The notes beneath the pieces were generated by a model. It did no database searches. It was not told the DNA's origin and was given only the letters and a program-made list of their open reading frames with translations. DNA of 40,200 nucleotides from Planctomycetota bacterium (lineage in GTDB: Bacteria > Planctomycetota > Planctomycetia > Pirellulales > Pirellulaceae): contig CAUJKA010000467.1 of assembly GCA_963204965.1 (NCBI GenBank), forward strand, positions 1 through 40,200, in the 5' to 3' direction. Below, one piece after another: positions 32,658 through 40,200 of the stretch. Numbering within the stretch: the stretch's first letter is position 1; each line of letters begins with the position of its first letter. Position numbers and translations under genes: made by a program.

Positions 32658-33914
32658 TCAAGTCGCTGGTTCATCCGTGTGCATGCGGTCGGTAAATACG
32701 TTGACAATGAGCTTAAGTGACAAAGTGAGGATAATTAGCCCCAATCCCCAGATGCCAGCCACCACCTTCCACTCAAGTAGGCTTGGTGAGTACTCGACGA
32801 TCTCGTGCAGGGTGGATGGGATAAAGCCTGGCACAATCAAGCCCATGCCCTTCTCGATCCAAATACCAACGATCACCAGCAAGCAAGCCAAAATTCGTAC
32901 ATGGCTACGTTCCAAAGCTGCGGGAGTGAAGAACAGTGCCGTACCGACAAGGTTCATACCGATAGCTGTCCAGATCCACGGCACCAAACCGTTTTTTCCA
33001 TGGTCGCCAAAGAACAAGTAATTGAGTGGAGCTGCGTGGGCGCTACCGGTATACAACACCGTGAAGATTTCGCTTACGAGCATCAATAGATTAATCGTCA
33101 TCGCGACGCGAATAATTTGAATCAGCGTACGTGCTGGACCAGTCGGGGCAGCATAGCCTGTTGTTACTCGCAGAACACGCATTACAAGGATGATAAAGGC
33201 TGGGCCGCTAACAAATGCGGAGGCCAGGAAGCGAGGCGCTAGCAGAGCGCTGTTCCAAAACGGGCGACCGCCGAGACCGCAATACAAAAACGCAGTCACG
33301 GTATGAATGCTGATGGCCCAGAAGATCGATAGAAACACAAATGGAAGGTACCACCAAACATTCGGCTTGCGTCCCAGATACCGCATGTAAAGGAGGTAGC
33401 CAACGACGTGCAAGTTGATGAGCAAGTAACCATTCAAAACGATCACGTCCCAGGTCAACATTGACATCGGCCAGTTGAATTTGCCGATTCCTGGAATCAA
33501 ATGCCAGAACCGATCCGGTCGGCCTAAGTCAACAACAACGCTTAAGGTGCACATGACGATCGCTGCAATCGCGACTGCCTCACCGATGATGACCACCTTA
33601 TGCATCTCTTCGTCATCGTACAAATAGGCTGGAATGACCATCATTACGCCACCGGCAGCCAGCCCCACGCAGAAGGTGAAGTTAGCGATGTACAAGCCCC
33701 AGCTGACGTGGTCCGTCATGTTGGTCGTGATCATGCCGCCTGCAACTTGATTCGCCCAAGCGTTGGCCCCTACCAGGAAAACAGCCGTGAGCACAGTCAT
33801 CCAGGCGTAAAACGCGAAAGAGCCTTCAGTGGCTAGCCATAGCGCTCGTCCAATGAACTTGGGGTAGCTTGTAATGGCCGTTTGTTTTACGGGACTGCTG
33901 CTCATGTCGCTCAA
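32658..33914 (-). CDS. nrfD: NrfD/PsrC-type membrane subunit
   Basis: A 418-residue integral membrane protein with about ten helices and the conserved LGRPDRFWHLI motif of the NrfD/PsrC/DsrP family, which binds menaquinol near the periplasmic side. Landmarks: VSWGLYIANFTFCVGLAAGG, PMSMLTWDVIVLNGYLL, and AISIHTVTAFLYCGLGGRPFW. It starts with a four-base overlap (ATGA) after the Fe-S gene. Together with that Fe-S subunit and the tetraheme cytochrome before it, it makes a complete quinol-oxidising module. The gene symbol marks family only; the true partner is likely the Nap system rather than NrfA. Confidence 0.88.
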   Translation of the reverse strand: MSDMSSSPVKQTAITSYPKFIGRALWLATEGSFAFYAWMTVLTAVFLVGANAWANQVAGGMITTNMTDHVSWGLYIANFTFCVGLAAGGVMMVIPAYLYDDEEMHKVVIIGEAVAIAAIVMCTLSVVVDLGRPDRFWHLIPGIGKFNWPMSMLTWDVIVLNGYLLINLHVVGYLLYMRYLGRKPNVWWYLPFVFLSIFWAISIHTVTAFLYCGLGGRPFWNSALLAPRFLASAFVSGPAFIILVMRVLRVTTGYAAPTGPARTLIQIIRVAMTINLLMLVSEIFTVLYTGSAHAAPLNYLFFGDHGKNGLVPWIWTAIGMNLVGTALFFTPAALERSHVRILACLLVIVGIWIEKGMGLIVPGFIPSTLHEIVEYSPSLLEWKVVAGIWGLGLIILTLSLKLIVNVFTDRMHTDEPAT

Positions 33915-34876
33915 TCGAAATAGTAAAAGAACGCTGGCTTGGTACCGAGTTCTTCCTTGAGGATGTAGACGCGTTTGTTCTCAAGGATCCAGCGGATGTT
34001 CGAATTCTTGTCGAGAATGTTGCCAAAGACGCGTGCACCGGTCGGGCAGGCTTCCAGGCAGGCTGGCAACTTGCCGCGGCGCGTGCGGTGGAGGCAGTAA
34101 GTGCACTTCTCAACGACGCCAACGGGCCGCACTCGATTGCTCAGATAGCTCTGGTCAGGATTGATTTCTTCTGCGGGAACTTCGGGCTGCTTCCAATTGA
34201 AACGCCGAGCGTGATACGGGCAGGCCGCTTCACAGTACCTGCATCCGATGCACCAGTTATAGTCAACAACGACAATCCCATCCTCTTCTTTCCACGTTGC
34301 CTTTACCGGGCATACGTCCACGCACGGCGGTTCATCGCATTGTTGGCATTGAACAGGCAGGTAAAACTTGTCGTCCTTGGGAACGATGCCGGAGTAGGTC
34401 GTCGAACCCTTCTCCATATCCATCGTGCCTTTGGGCATTTCGATGACGCGGATGTAAGACTGATTCGTTGACCGATCGTGGTTGTTCTCTTTGTGGCAAG
34501 CTTCGACACATTTGCCGTTTCCATTACAAACGCTCAGGTTGATCGCGTAGACGAACTTGGTTCCGGGGATCGGACGGTCGTCGGCGATGGTAACGTCAGC
34601 GCCATATTTTTCCTTGGTTTCAGCTTCCAGTCGCGAGATCACATTCGCTTTCTGTTCCGGCGATAGTTCCGTGTAGTGCCGCTGCATGAACTCGACTGCA
34701 GTCGTGCTTTTGGCGGCTTGCCGAAGCGGCGAAATGGCAGCAACAAAGGCGGCAGCCCCCAGGGTCGCAAAGCCTCCTTTCACAGCGGCACGGCGAGTGA
34801 AATTCTCGACGATCGGTAGAGAGCGATTTGCTTTGGATTCAGCTTGTTGGCTATTGCATGGATCAGTGCTTGTCAT
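33911..34876 (-). CDS. nrfC: NrfC/DsrO-type 4Fe-4S protein with twin-arginine start
   Basis: A 321-residue Fe-S subunit. A twin-arginine-like start FTRRAAVKGGFATLGAAAF (R28, R29) suggests export through Tat. Four cluster motifs: C117..C123..C127; C177, C180, C185, C189; C209, C212, C215, C219; and KCTYCLHRTRRG... with CLEACPTGA. In the first motif (CNGNGKCVEACHKEN) the second cysteine is replaced by Asn120, so that cluster has an altered ligand set. Electrons should pass from NrfD through this chain to the cytochrome. It overlaps the cytochrome gene by 14 bases and the nrfD-like gene by four, so the three are one operon. Confidence 0.9.
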   Translation of the reverse strand: MTSTDPCNSQQAESKANRSLPIVENFTRRAAVKGGFATLGAAAFVAAISPLRQAAKSTTAVEFMQRHYTELSPEQKANVISRLEAETKEKYGADVTIADDRPIPGTKFVYAINLSVCNGNGKCVEACHKENNHDRSTNQSYIRVIEMPKGTMDMEKGSTTYSGIVPKDDKFYLPVQCQQCDEPPCVDVCPVKATWKEEDGIVVVDYNWCIGCRYCEAACPYHARRFNWKQPEVPAEEINPDQSYLSNRVRPVGVVEKCTYCLHRTRRGKLPACLEACPTGARVFGNILDKNSNIRWILENKRVYILKEELGTKPAFFYYFD

Positions 34877-35540
34877 GCGCAGCCGTCCCTTCCTGTTGGT
34901 GTTCTGCGGTTGACGGCTCGTTGAAACGATCCTTCGGTTTGAATCCGACGATCATCTTCGGATACTTCGGCACGTGAGGATCATGGCAGTCGATGCAGTT
35001 GTTCTTCATCTGAGGACCACGACTCAAATCCCAGTGGCCATTCATTCCGCCGTGAGCACCATGCGCGAACGACTCGGCTTGCTTGCTGTGGCATTGAGAA
35101 CAAAGCGTCATCACATTCTCGTAAGCGACAGAGCTGCCATCAGCCAATCGCAGAGCGTCGGATTCATTCGGGTTGTGGCAGGCATAACAGGTGATGTTTC
35201 CGTGATTGAACGCCATGCCTTGGTGAAACTCATCGAGTGTCGCAGCAGTCTTGTTTTCGAGATTGGCTTGGCGAATGCTGTGACAGGTCGAGCATGCCAC
35301 GCTCGCAGTGCGACCTTGTGGATCGGTCCCAGCGAGCTCGATTCGCGGTGGTCCGGATGGCTTACGAATGATGACGGGATGTGCTTCGTTCGAATGAACA
35401 GAAGCCTGTGACACCTGAGCTTCAGCGGCACTGCTAGTGGGCGTATTCGCTCGCATGCCCGACTGCCAAAGAGCCGCCAAAGCAACCGAAGCGAATAAAC
35501 ACAACAAAACTGCGAAAAACAAACTGGCGATTCGCGGCAT
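34863..35540 (-). CDS. membrane-anchored tetraheme cytochrome c
   Basis: A 225-residue protein with an N-terminal helix MPRIASLFFAVLLCLFASVA that serves as signal or anchor. Four CxxCH sites near residues 82 (CSTCH), 117 (CYACH), 147 (CSQCH) and 181 (CIDCH), plus several free histidines (e.g. AHGAHGGMNGH) for axial ligands. The heme count matches NapC/NrfH, but the spacing and the sequences around do not look like those families. Start: the frame is open to ATG 35576; 35540 begins the signal and has GGAACGG before it. First gene of the operon with the Fe-S and NrfD-like genes, and divergent from napD. Confidence 0.85.
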   Translation of the reverse strand: MPRIASLFFAVLLCLFASVALAALWQSGMRANTPTSSAAEAQVSQASVHSNEAHPVIIRKPSGPPRIELAGTDPQGRTASVACSTCHSIRQANLENKTAATLDEFHQGMAFNHGNITCYACHNPNESDALRLADGSSVAYENVMTLCSQCHSKQAESFAHGAHGGMNGHWDLSRGPQMKNNCIDCHDPHVPKYPKMIVGFKPKDRFNEPSTAEHQQEGTAAHDKH

Positions 35541-35584
35541 AAATTTCCGTTCCAAATGAGGTTTCGCAGACGACATCTAATGTA

Positions 35585-35602
35585 TACACTTAGGTGCATG
35601 TT
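35585..35602. promoter_or_regulatory. candidate operator between cytochrome and napD
   Basis: TACACTTAGGTGCATGTT; differs from 30717-30736 only by two deletions in the palindrome centre, and both copies are followed by GCGA. It lies in the 84-base gap between the divergent cytochrome and napD starts, so it could regulate both. ATG 35598 inside the motif is an alternative napD start, hence the resemblance might partly be a ribosome site (AGGTG). Confidence 0.4.
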
Positions 35603-35624
35603 AGCGAAACCTCAGTTTCCAACG

Positions 35625-35903
35625 ATGCCACTTCTTTTCACGAAAGCAAGCGCGGTGCCAATTAGCGGACTCGTCGTAACCTTCCAGTCCTCGGTCACCG
35701 AGCACTCCGAGGCTGTTGAAGCTCTGCGCATGATACCTGAGATCGATATTGGCGAGTCGGCAGGTAGTAAATTAGCGATCGTCATCGATTCTGAAACGAA
35801 ACGTCGCGATCAGGAAATCTGGAACACGGTACAACAGTTGCCTGGCGTGATTGACTTGGCTGTGGCGATGGTCGCATTTGATGAAGATGATCGGGCCAAT
35901 TAA
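35625..35903 (+). CDS. napD: NapD-type chaperone
   Basis: A 92-residue NapD. The family core is complete: VPISGLVVTFQSS, IPEIDIGESAGSKLAIVID and LPGVIDLAVAMVAFDE. NapD binds the twin-arginine leader of NapA and supervises its maturation in the cytoplasm. ATG 35625 was chosen because it starts two residues before the family core; upstream frame start 35556 and ATG 35598 are possible but overlap the presumed operator. It ends with TAATG shared with a possible napA start at 35903, so napD and napA are coupled. Confidence 0.88.
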   Translation: MPLLFTKASAVPISGLVVTFQSSVTEHSEAVEALRMIPEIDIGESAGSKLAIVIDSETKRRDQEIWNTVQQLPGVIDLAVAMVAFDEDDRAN

Positions 35904-35929
35904 TGAAGATTCAATTAGGAATAAACATA

Positions 35930-38371
35930 ATGGATTCCGAACGTCGCAGTTTCTTAAAGTCCGCTGCGATGGTCGCAGCCGGTTCGATGGTTGCTGGCGG
36001 CACGTCGTTACCGGTCGTACAGGCTGACGAGGGTGTTAGTGATCTGCCAGTGCTTGATGGGCTTTCCTGGAACAAGGCTCCTTGTCGATTCTGTGGAACC
36101 GGTTGCCACGTACAAGTCGGCGTCGAAAACGGTCGTGTCGTTGCGATTGCAGGCGACAAAGCTGCGGATGTCAACAAAGGTCTGCTGTGCGTCAAAGGAT
36201 ACCACGTCGGCGGCATCCTCTACGGCAAAGATCGACTCACAAAGCCACTGCTTCGCAAAGAGGACAAGCTAGTAGAAATCGAATGGGACGAAGCGATCGA
36301 GATCATCGCGAAACGCATCTTCGACTCGCCAAAAACATTCGCCTTCTACGGGTCCGGTCAGTGGACGATTCCCGAGGGCTTCGCTGCGCAAAAATTCATG
36401 AAAGGCGGCTTGGGCAATAACCACATCGATCCCAACGCACGGCTTTGTATGTCATCCGCAGTGACTGGCTTCTTGGCAACGTACGGTGTCGATGAACCAG
36501 CTGGCTGTTACCAGGACCTCGACGAATGTGATGTACTGATCACTTGGGGAAACAATCCAGCCGAGATGCACCCGGTTCTTTTCTCGCGTGTGACGGACCG
36601 GCGTTCACGCGGAGAAACCGTTCGCATCATTGACATCGGTACGCGCCGAACGCGAACCACGGATGCTGCCACTGACTACTTGGAAATGAAGCCGCATGGT
36701 GACGTTGCCATCTCGCTGGGCATCATGCACTTGTTGATTGCGAATGACAACTACGACAAGTCGTTTGTTGCAAAGCACTGCAATTTTCGTGGTGCCGAAG
36801 CCGATACGCCAACGCTTCAAGGTGAAGCGATCAGCGAAGAAGAGTTTCGCAAACGAATTGGCAAATACACCCCAGAACATGTGGAAGAGCTTTCGGGGGT
36901 GCCAGCCGAAAAGATCCGCATGCTGGGTGAACTATTTGGTAATCACGACATCCGCATCACCTCGCTGTGGTGCATGGGGATGAATCAGCACACGATGGGA
37001 ACAGCCATCAATTCGCTAGTTCACGGAGTGCACTTGTTATCTGGGCACTTCGGTCGTCCCGGTGACGCGCCGACCAGCCTGACCGGACAGCCCTCGGCCT
37101 GCGGTACGGTGCGTGAGGTGGGCACGCTGGCCCACGCTTTGCCAGGTGGTCGTGTCGTTACGAAGCCAGAACACCGACAGCATTGCGAGGAGTTTTGGAA
37201 TCTACGCGCTGGGAGTATCAGCGAGGTCCCCGGCTATCACACGGTTCAAATGTTTGAGCACTTCACGAAGCCAACGGCTGAAGGAGGTGATATCACTACA
37301 ATGCTGGTGCAGGTCACCAACCCGGGACAAACGCTGCCCAACCTAAACGCTTTGTTCAATAGCAAGAAGGGTCTTGAAGATAAGTTCTTGATCGTCAGCG
37401 AAGTCTACCCAACGGCCACGACTCAGCTTGCAGATTTGATACTTCCTGCGGCTTTGTGGGTTGAGAAAAATGGCATGTTCGGCAATAGCGAACGGCGCAC
37501 TCAACAATGGTTCAAGATGGTAGATCCACCGGGTGAAGCTCGCGATGATTGCTGGATGACGATCGCGATCGCTCATAAGTTGTTCGAGATGGGCCATGAA
37601 GGCATGAAGGATAAGAATGGTGAATTTATTTTCGCCATCAAGGATTCCGATGGTAAAGAGATACCGATTTGGCAGTTCAAGCACTACTACGATACCAACG
37701 TCGATAAGCACCTGTTCGAAGAGTATCGCTTGTTCTCCACGATGAAGCATAAGAATCTCGCGCCGTACGATGAGTATGTCAAAGCTCGAGGCTTGCGTTG
37801 GCCGGTGGTTCAGCAGGACGACGGCTCTTGGCGCGAGACACGCTATCGGTTTTCGGAGTTTGATGACCCCTTCGTCACCAAAGGACAAGAGTTCGAGTTC
37901 TACCACTCATCGTCCAATGATGGTCGCGCACAAATCTGGTTTCATGAGTATGCACCGCCTCCGGAAATGCCCGATAAAGACTATCCCATGTGGCTGTGTA
38001 CAGGCCGGGTTCTGGAACATTGGCACACGGGAACGTTGACAAGGCGTCTATCGCCGCTCAACAGGGCGATGCCAACTGCATATGTGGAGATGAACAGTGA
38101 GGATGCCAAAGCGGCCAACATTCGCCAAGGTGAAAAGGTGGTTATCGAATCGCGTCGTGGAACATGCGAACTCCCCGTTTGGATCGATGGGCGTGGTCGA
38201 CCGCCACGCGGAACAGTGTTTGTGCCCTTCTTCGACGAGACCAAGTTGATTAACAACTGCACGCTCGAAGCACACGATCCATTCTCGAAGCAACCCGACT
38301 ACAAGAAGTGTGCGGTTCGCGTGGTGAAAAAGACCGAAGTGAAAAAGCTTCCAGTGAAGGTGCCGTCATGA
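35930..38371 (+). CDS. napA: periplasmic nitrate reductase, large subunit NapA
   Basis: An 813-residue molybdenum enzyme that reduces nitrate to nitrite in the periplasm. Twin-arginine leader SERRSFLKSAAMVAAGS (R5, R6). 4Fe-4S site C52, C55, C59, C87 (CRFCGTGC ... LLCVKG). The Mo-ligand cysteine is C173 in NARLCMSSAV, the NapA form. Other landmarks: WGNNPAEMHPVLFSR, GMNQHTMGTAINS, GQPSACGTVREVGTLAH, NSERRTQQW, and the C-terminal GRVLEHWHTGTLTRR with the guanine-dinucleotide-binding part. Start: ATG 35930 has AGGA nine bases before it; ATG 35903, which overlaps the napD stop, would add nine residues. The stop overlaps the napB start (ATGA). Full length, nothing missing. Confidence 0.95.
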   Translation: MDSERRSFLKSAAMVAAGSMVAGGTSLPVVQADEGVSDLPVLDGLSWNKAPCRFCGTGCHVQVGVENGRVVAIAGDKAADVNKGLLCVKGYHVGGILYGKDRLTKPLLRKEDKLVEIEWDEAIEIIAKRIFDSPKTFAFYGSGQWTIPEGFAAQKFMKGGLGNNHIDPNARLCMSSAVTGFLATYGVDEPAGCYQDLDECDVLITWGNNPAEMHPVLFSRVTDRRSRGETVRIIDIGTRRTRTTDAATDYLEMKPHGDVAISLGIMHLLIANDNYDKSFVAKHCNFRGAEADTPTLQGEAISEEEFRKRIGKYTPEHVEELSGVPAEKIRMLGELFGNHDIRITSLWCMGMNQHTMGTAINSLVHGVHLLSGHFGRPGDAPTSLTGQPSACGTVREVGTLAHALPGGRVVTKPEHRQHCEEFWNLRAGSISEVPGYHTVQMFEHFTKPTAEGGDITTMLVQVTNPGQTLPNLNALFNSKKGLEDKFLIVSEVYPTATTQLADLILPAALWVEKNGMFGNSERRTQQWFKMVDPPGEARDDCWMTIAIAHKLFEMGHEGMKDKNGEFIFAIKDSDGKEIPIWQFKHYYDTNVDKHLFEEYRLFSTMKHKNLAPYDEYVKARGLRWPVVQQDDGSWRETRYRFSEFDDPFVTKGQEFEFYHSSSNDGRAQIWFHEYAPPPEMPDKDYPMWLCTGRVLEHWHTGTLTRRLSPLNRAMPTAYVEMNSEDAKAANIRQGEKVVIESRRGTCELPVWIDGRGRPPRGTVFVPFFDETKLINNCTLEAHDPFSKQPDYKKCAVRVVKKTEVKKLPVKVPS

Positions 38372-39183
38372 GCCGGTTCGTTACGGTCTTTCTCTCCTCC
38401 GTGATCGCCATGGCTGTGATCGGCTTCTTTGTTGGTATCGGCGCTGGTGTCCCCAAGCCCGATGGTGTCAACGAATCAACGCTTGTTGAACTGCCGTCTT
38501 CTGAATCAGCCGTTGCAGATGCCAAATTGATTCCGGCATTGAGCTACGCGGAAATCGCGAGCACATCCATGGGACCAACCAAGGCATGGCAAGCCACGCC
38601 GCAGAGCTTGCCGCAGCCAGAGTTTGACTTGTACACGAAGATCGAACCCAGCGAATCAGAGAAAGAAGCATCGAGCAAGCTGCGTGCTTCGAGGCGTGCT
38701 TACAATGGTGCGCCGCCGATCATTCCTCACCCAGTTGAAAACACCAACGACGCAGCGTGCTACGCATGTCACTCGGGCGGTGTGAAGTTAGCGGGCTTGA
38801 AGGCCAGCGTGATGTCGCATGCGTACCTTGCAAATTGCGTCCAGTGTCACGCGCCGATGGCCCCAGCACCTTTTCAATCGATTGATGCAACGGTTGAAAC
38901 AACCTTCGTAGGCTTGCCGGCACCCAAAGAAGGAAAGCGAGCCTACAAGGGTGCGCCGCCAACAATCCCACACTCGCGCTGGATGCGCGAGAACTGCAAT
39001 GCCTGCCACGGCGGGCCGCACGGCTGGGCGGGTATGGAGTCAACGCACCCATGGCGGACCAACTGCGTTCAGTGCCACGCCCCATCAGCCACGCTCGATC
39101 AGATGCCGGAATCCGAAGTTGTACCCATGTTGCCGCCGCTCGATGTGGTGACTGCAAAAGTAGGTGCTGGAACGCCGCAATGA
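38368..39183 (+). CDS. napB: NapB-like cytochrome, duplicated (tetraheme)
   Basis: A 271-residue c-type cytochrome with a signal or anchor (MSRFVTVFLSSVIAMAVIGF). It has four CxxCH sites at about residues 131 (CYACH), 158 (CVQCH), 211 (CNACH) and 234 (CVQCH). These are two similar halves: RAYNGAPPIIPHPV followed by a heme pair, and RAYKGAPPTIPHSR followed by another. Typical NapB has one such block with two hemes and the same GAPPxIPH motif, so this is a tandem internal duplication. ATG 38368 overlaps the napA stop; the frame is open to 38308. It should receive electrons from a membrane quinol module and give them to NapA. Confidence 0.85.
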   Translation: MSRFVTVFLSSVIAMAVIGFFVGIGAGVPKPDGVNESTLVELPSSESAVADAKLIPALSYAEIASTSMGPTKAWQATPQSLPQPEFDLYTKIEPSESEKEASSKLRASRRAYNGAPPIIPHPVENTNDAACYACHSGGVKLAGLKASVMSHAYLANCVQCHAPMAPAPFQSIDATVETTFVGLPAPKEGKRAYKGAPPTIPHSRWMRENCNACHGGPHGWAGMESTHPWRTNCVQCHAPSATLDQMPESEVVPMLPPLDVVTAKVGAGTPQ

Positions 39184-39983
39184 AAAACCGGGCGGGTAGT
39201 TTCATTGCTCGAATTTACTCGGCTCTGTGGCGTGCTCTCTACGTGACAATCAAGCTTCCGGTGACTGCGTTTAAGTATTTGTTTGCGTCGCGTAAGACGA
39301 ATCAAAGCCGGCGCGATTTACTGCAAGGCCGCATGTGGAAGTTCATCCCATCAGCCAAGTTTCCGCCGCTGGTCATGCGGTATCCAACGAAGTATTCCGA
39401 GCCAAACGAAGAAACATCGTCCGACGCGAAACCTCGCAGCATCGCGGGTATCAACATCGACCCGGTCCCATCAACCAACTTGGGACTTAGATCGGTATCG
39501 CGAACGTTGCCCGTTTTTCGTCCGCCCGGAGCGATCGATGAGTTTCAATTCTTATCTGGCTGCACTCGGTGTGGTGACTGCATCACTGCCTGTCCCTACG
39601 CGGCGATTCGCAAAGCACCTGAGCGACTTGGCAGCATAGCCGGTACACCGATTATTGAAGCGGACACAGCGGCTTGCATGATGTGTCCAGACTTTCCCTG
39701 TATCGACGCGTGCGAACCTGGAGTGTTGACCAAGCTCCTCCCCCCGATCATGGGCACAGCCAAGGTCACCGAACATCTGTGCCTTGCTCATCATCACACA
39801 ACTTGCACCGTGTGTAGTGAACGTTGCCCCATCGATGGCGCAATTACGGTCACTGATGGGAAGCCCATGGTCAACGAAGAAACATGCACAGGCTGCGGCG
39901 TGTGTCGCTACGTTTGCCCAGCCCCCGAAAATGCGATTCTACTCATGCCCGCCTTCTCACGACCAGGATTACCAAGCTCATGA
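39180..39983 (+). CDS. NapF/NapG-type ferredoxin, four 4Fe-4S clusters
   Basis: A 267-residue Fe-S protein. N-terminal part hydrophobic/amphipathic (ALWRALYVTIKLPVTAFKYL), then SRRDLLQGRMW, which is the NapF-like twin-arginine start (SRRxxLxGR), then an unknown linker and the cluster motifs CTRCGDCITACPYA, CMMCPDFPCIDACEPG, CLAHHHTTCTVCSERCP and CTGCGVCRYVCPAPE. NapF acts in NapA maturation in the cytoplasm; NapG moves electrons from NapH. Without NapH seen here, either role is possible. ATG 39180 overlaps the napB stop, and its own stop overlaps the next gene. Confidence 0.82.
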   Translation: MKNRAGSFIARIYSALWRALYVTIKLPVTAFKYLFASRKTNQSRRDLLQGRMWKFIPSAKFPPLVMRYPTKYSEPNEETSSDAKPRSIAGINIDPVPSTNLGLRSVSRTLPVFRPPGAIDEFQFLSGCTRCGDCITACPYAAIRKAPERLGSIAGTPIIEADTAACMMCPDFPCIDACEPGVLTKLLPPIMGTAKVTEHLCLAHHHTTCTVCSERCPIDGAITVTDGKPMVNEETCTGCGVCRYVCPAPENAILLMPAFSRPGLPSS

Positions 39984-40200
39984 CAACCAAAAAGCTGAGC
40001 CTCGAAGATCTTCAGAACAATGTGCCGCTGCCTGAGATTTTGCAAGCGGAATGGGCCAAAGACCAAGTGTTGCAGTTGTTCGCCGATCTAGCTGCGGGGG
40101 CCAGTGTACAGCATGTGCAATTGAAATCAGCGGCGACCGACGCAACTGTACCGCTTGCGACTGCGGAAGCCGCCTTTGCAGCGGACGAAGCACATGCGAT
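39980..40200 (+). CDS. unknown gene at end of nap operon (3' end outside window)
   Basis: The ATG at 39980 overlaps the stop of the ferredoxin gene (ATGA) and the frame stays open to the window end, 73 codons. It starts MTTKKLSLEDLQNNVPLPEI and is acidic, helical and rich in Ala (TAEAAFAADEAHA), with no signal peptide or cysteine. Not recognised; being the fifth gene in a chain of overlapping nap genes, it is likely a maturation or assembly factor. Confidence 0.7.
   Translation, partial: MTTKKLSLEDLQNNVPLPEILQAEWAKDQVLQLFADLAAGASVQHVQLKSAATDATVPLATAEAAFAADEAHA

Noticed and set aside
34863..35540. Calling the tetraheme cytochrome NapC or NrfH
   Set aside because: Heme number fits, but spacing of the CxxCH sites and the surrounding residues do not resemble the NapC/NirT family.
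35598..35640. ATG at 35598 as napD start
   Set aside because: It would put the start inside the sequence shared with 30717-30736 and add residues not found in NapD; 35625 fits better, but the earlier start is not excluded.

Overview
The window looks like a Pirellulales-type planctomycete chromosome. The main support is the gene content: three very unusual receptor Ser/Thr kinases paired with ECF sigma factors, two of the kinases carrying an N-terminal HxxxCxxC zinc motif and C-terminal WD-free 'GxWxxxK' (TIGR03067-like) domains; a DUF2924 remnant; short MQFxLRTL-type membrane proteins; and a periplasmic nitrate reductase locus built with an NrfC/NrfD module. No rRNA, tRNA or CRISPR array was seen.

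Layout. 1-2490: a small plus-strand cluster (membrane protein, TfoX-N protein, YCII/DGPF protein, ECF42-type sigma factor), each joined to the next by start/stop overlaps or short gaps. 2550-3430: a broken DUF2809 gene and a DUF433/DUF5615 toxin-antitoxin pair. 3440-5320: a structured-RNA repeat (copy 1), an unknown small gene, and an istB-like helper ATPase with one IS21-type end but no istA. 5413-17512: two minus-strand ECF sigma/giant kinase operons separated by decayed kinase-tail modules. 17600-19730: a duplicated sigma promoter/leader, one copy driving the real sigma gene, the other driving a sigma stub followed by a small membrane protein, a tiny ORF and a TlpA-like thioredoxin. 20053-22906: a third kinase/sigma pair, plus strand. 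23040-24790: a sigma fragment, a trypsin/PDZ protein whose 5' end is cut by a DUF2924 fragment, and a small partner gene. 25050-28185: a convergent pair, an alpha/beta hydrolase with a long unknown C-terminal part and a PIN-domain protein. 28320-28736: copy 2 of the structured RNA with a long array of hairpins before it. 28835-40200: a respiration island: porin, YwiC-like and HPP (nitrite transporter-like) membrane proteins, NrfD/NrfC/tetraheme cytochrome on the minus strand, and napD-napA-napB(tetraheme)-napF/G-like-unknown on the plus strand.

How the parts may work together. The nitrate island lacks a recognisable NapC or NapH inside the window; the NrfD-NrfC-cytochrome trio is a reasonable candidate to oxidise quinol and pass electrons to the duplicated, tetraheme NapB and then NapA. 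The two divergent promoters of this island share a near-identical sequence (TACAC..TTA.GGTGCATGTT), which suggests one regulator. The kinase/sigma region shows repeated duplication and decay of ECF and kinase-tail modules. The strongest non-coding signal is the pair of 134-nt, about 90% identical, 24.8-kb-separated elements at 3760 and 28603, whose differences preserve base pairing; both lack any nearby protein partner and resemble, in my judgement but not by any search, an orphan HEARO/omega-RNA-like scaffold.
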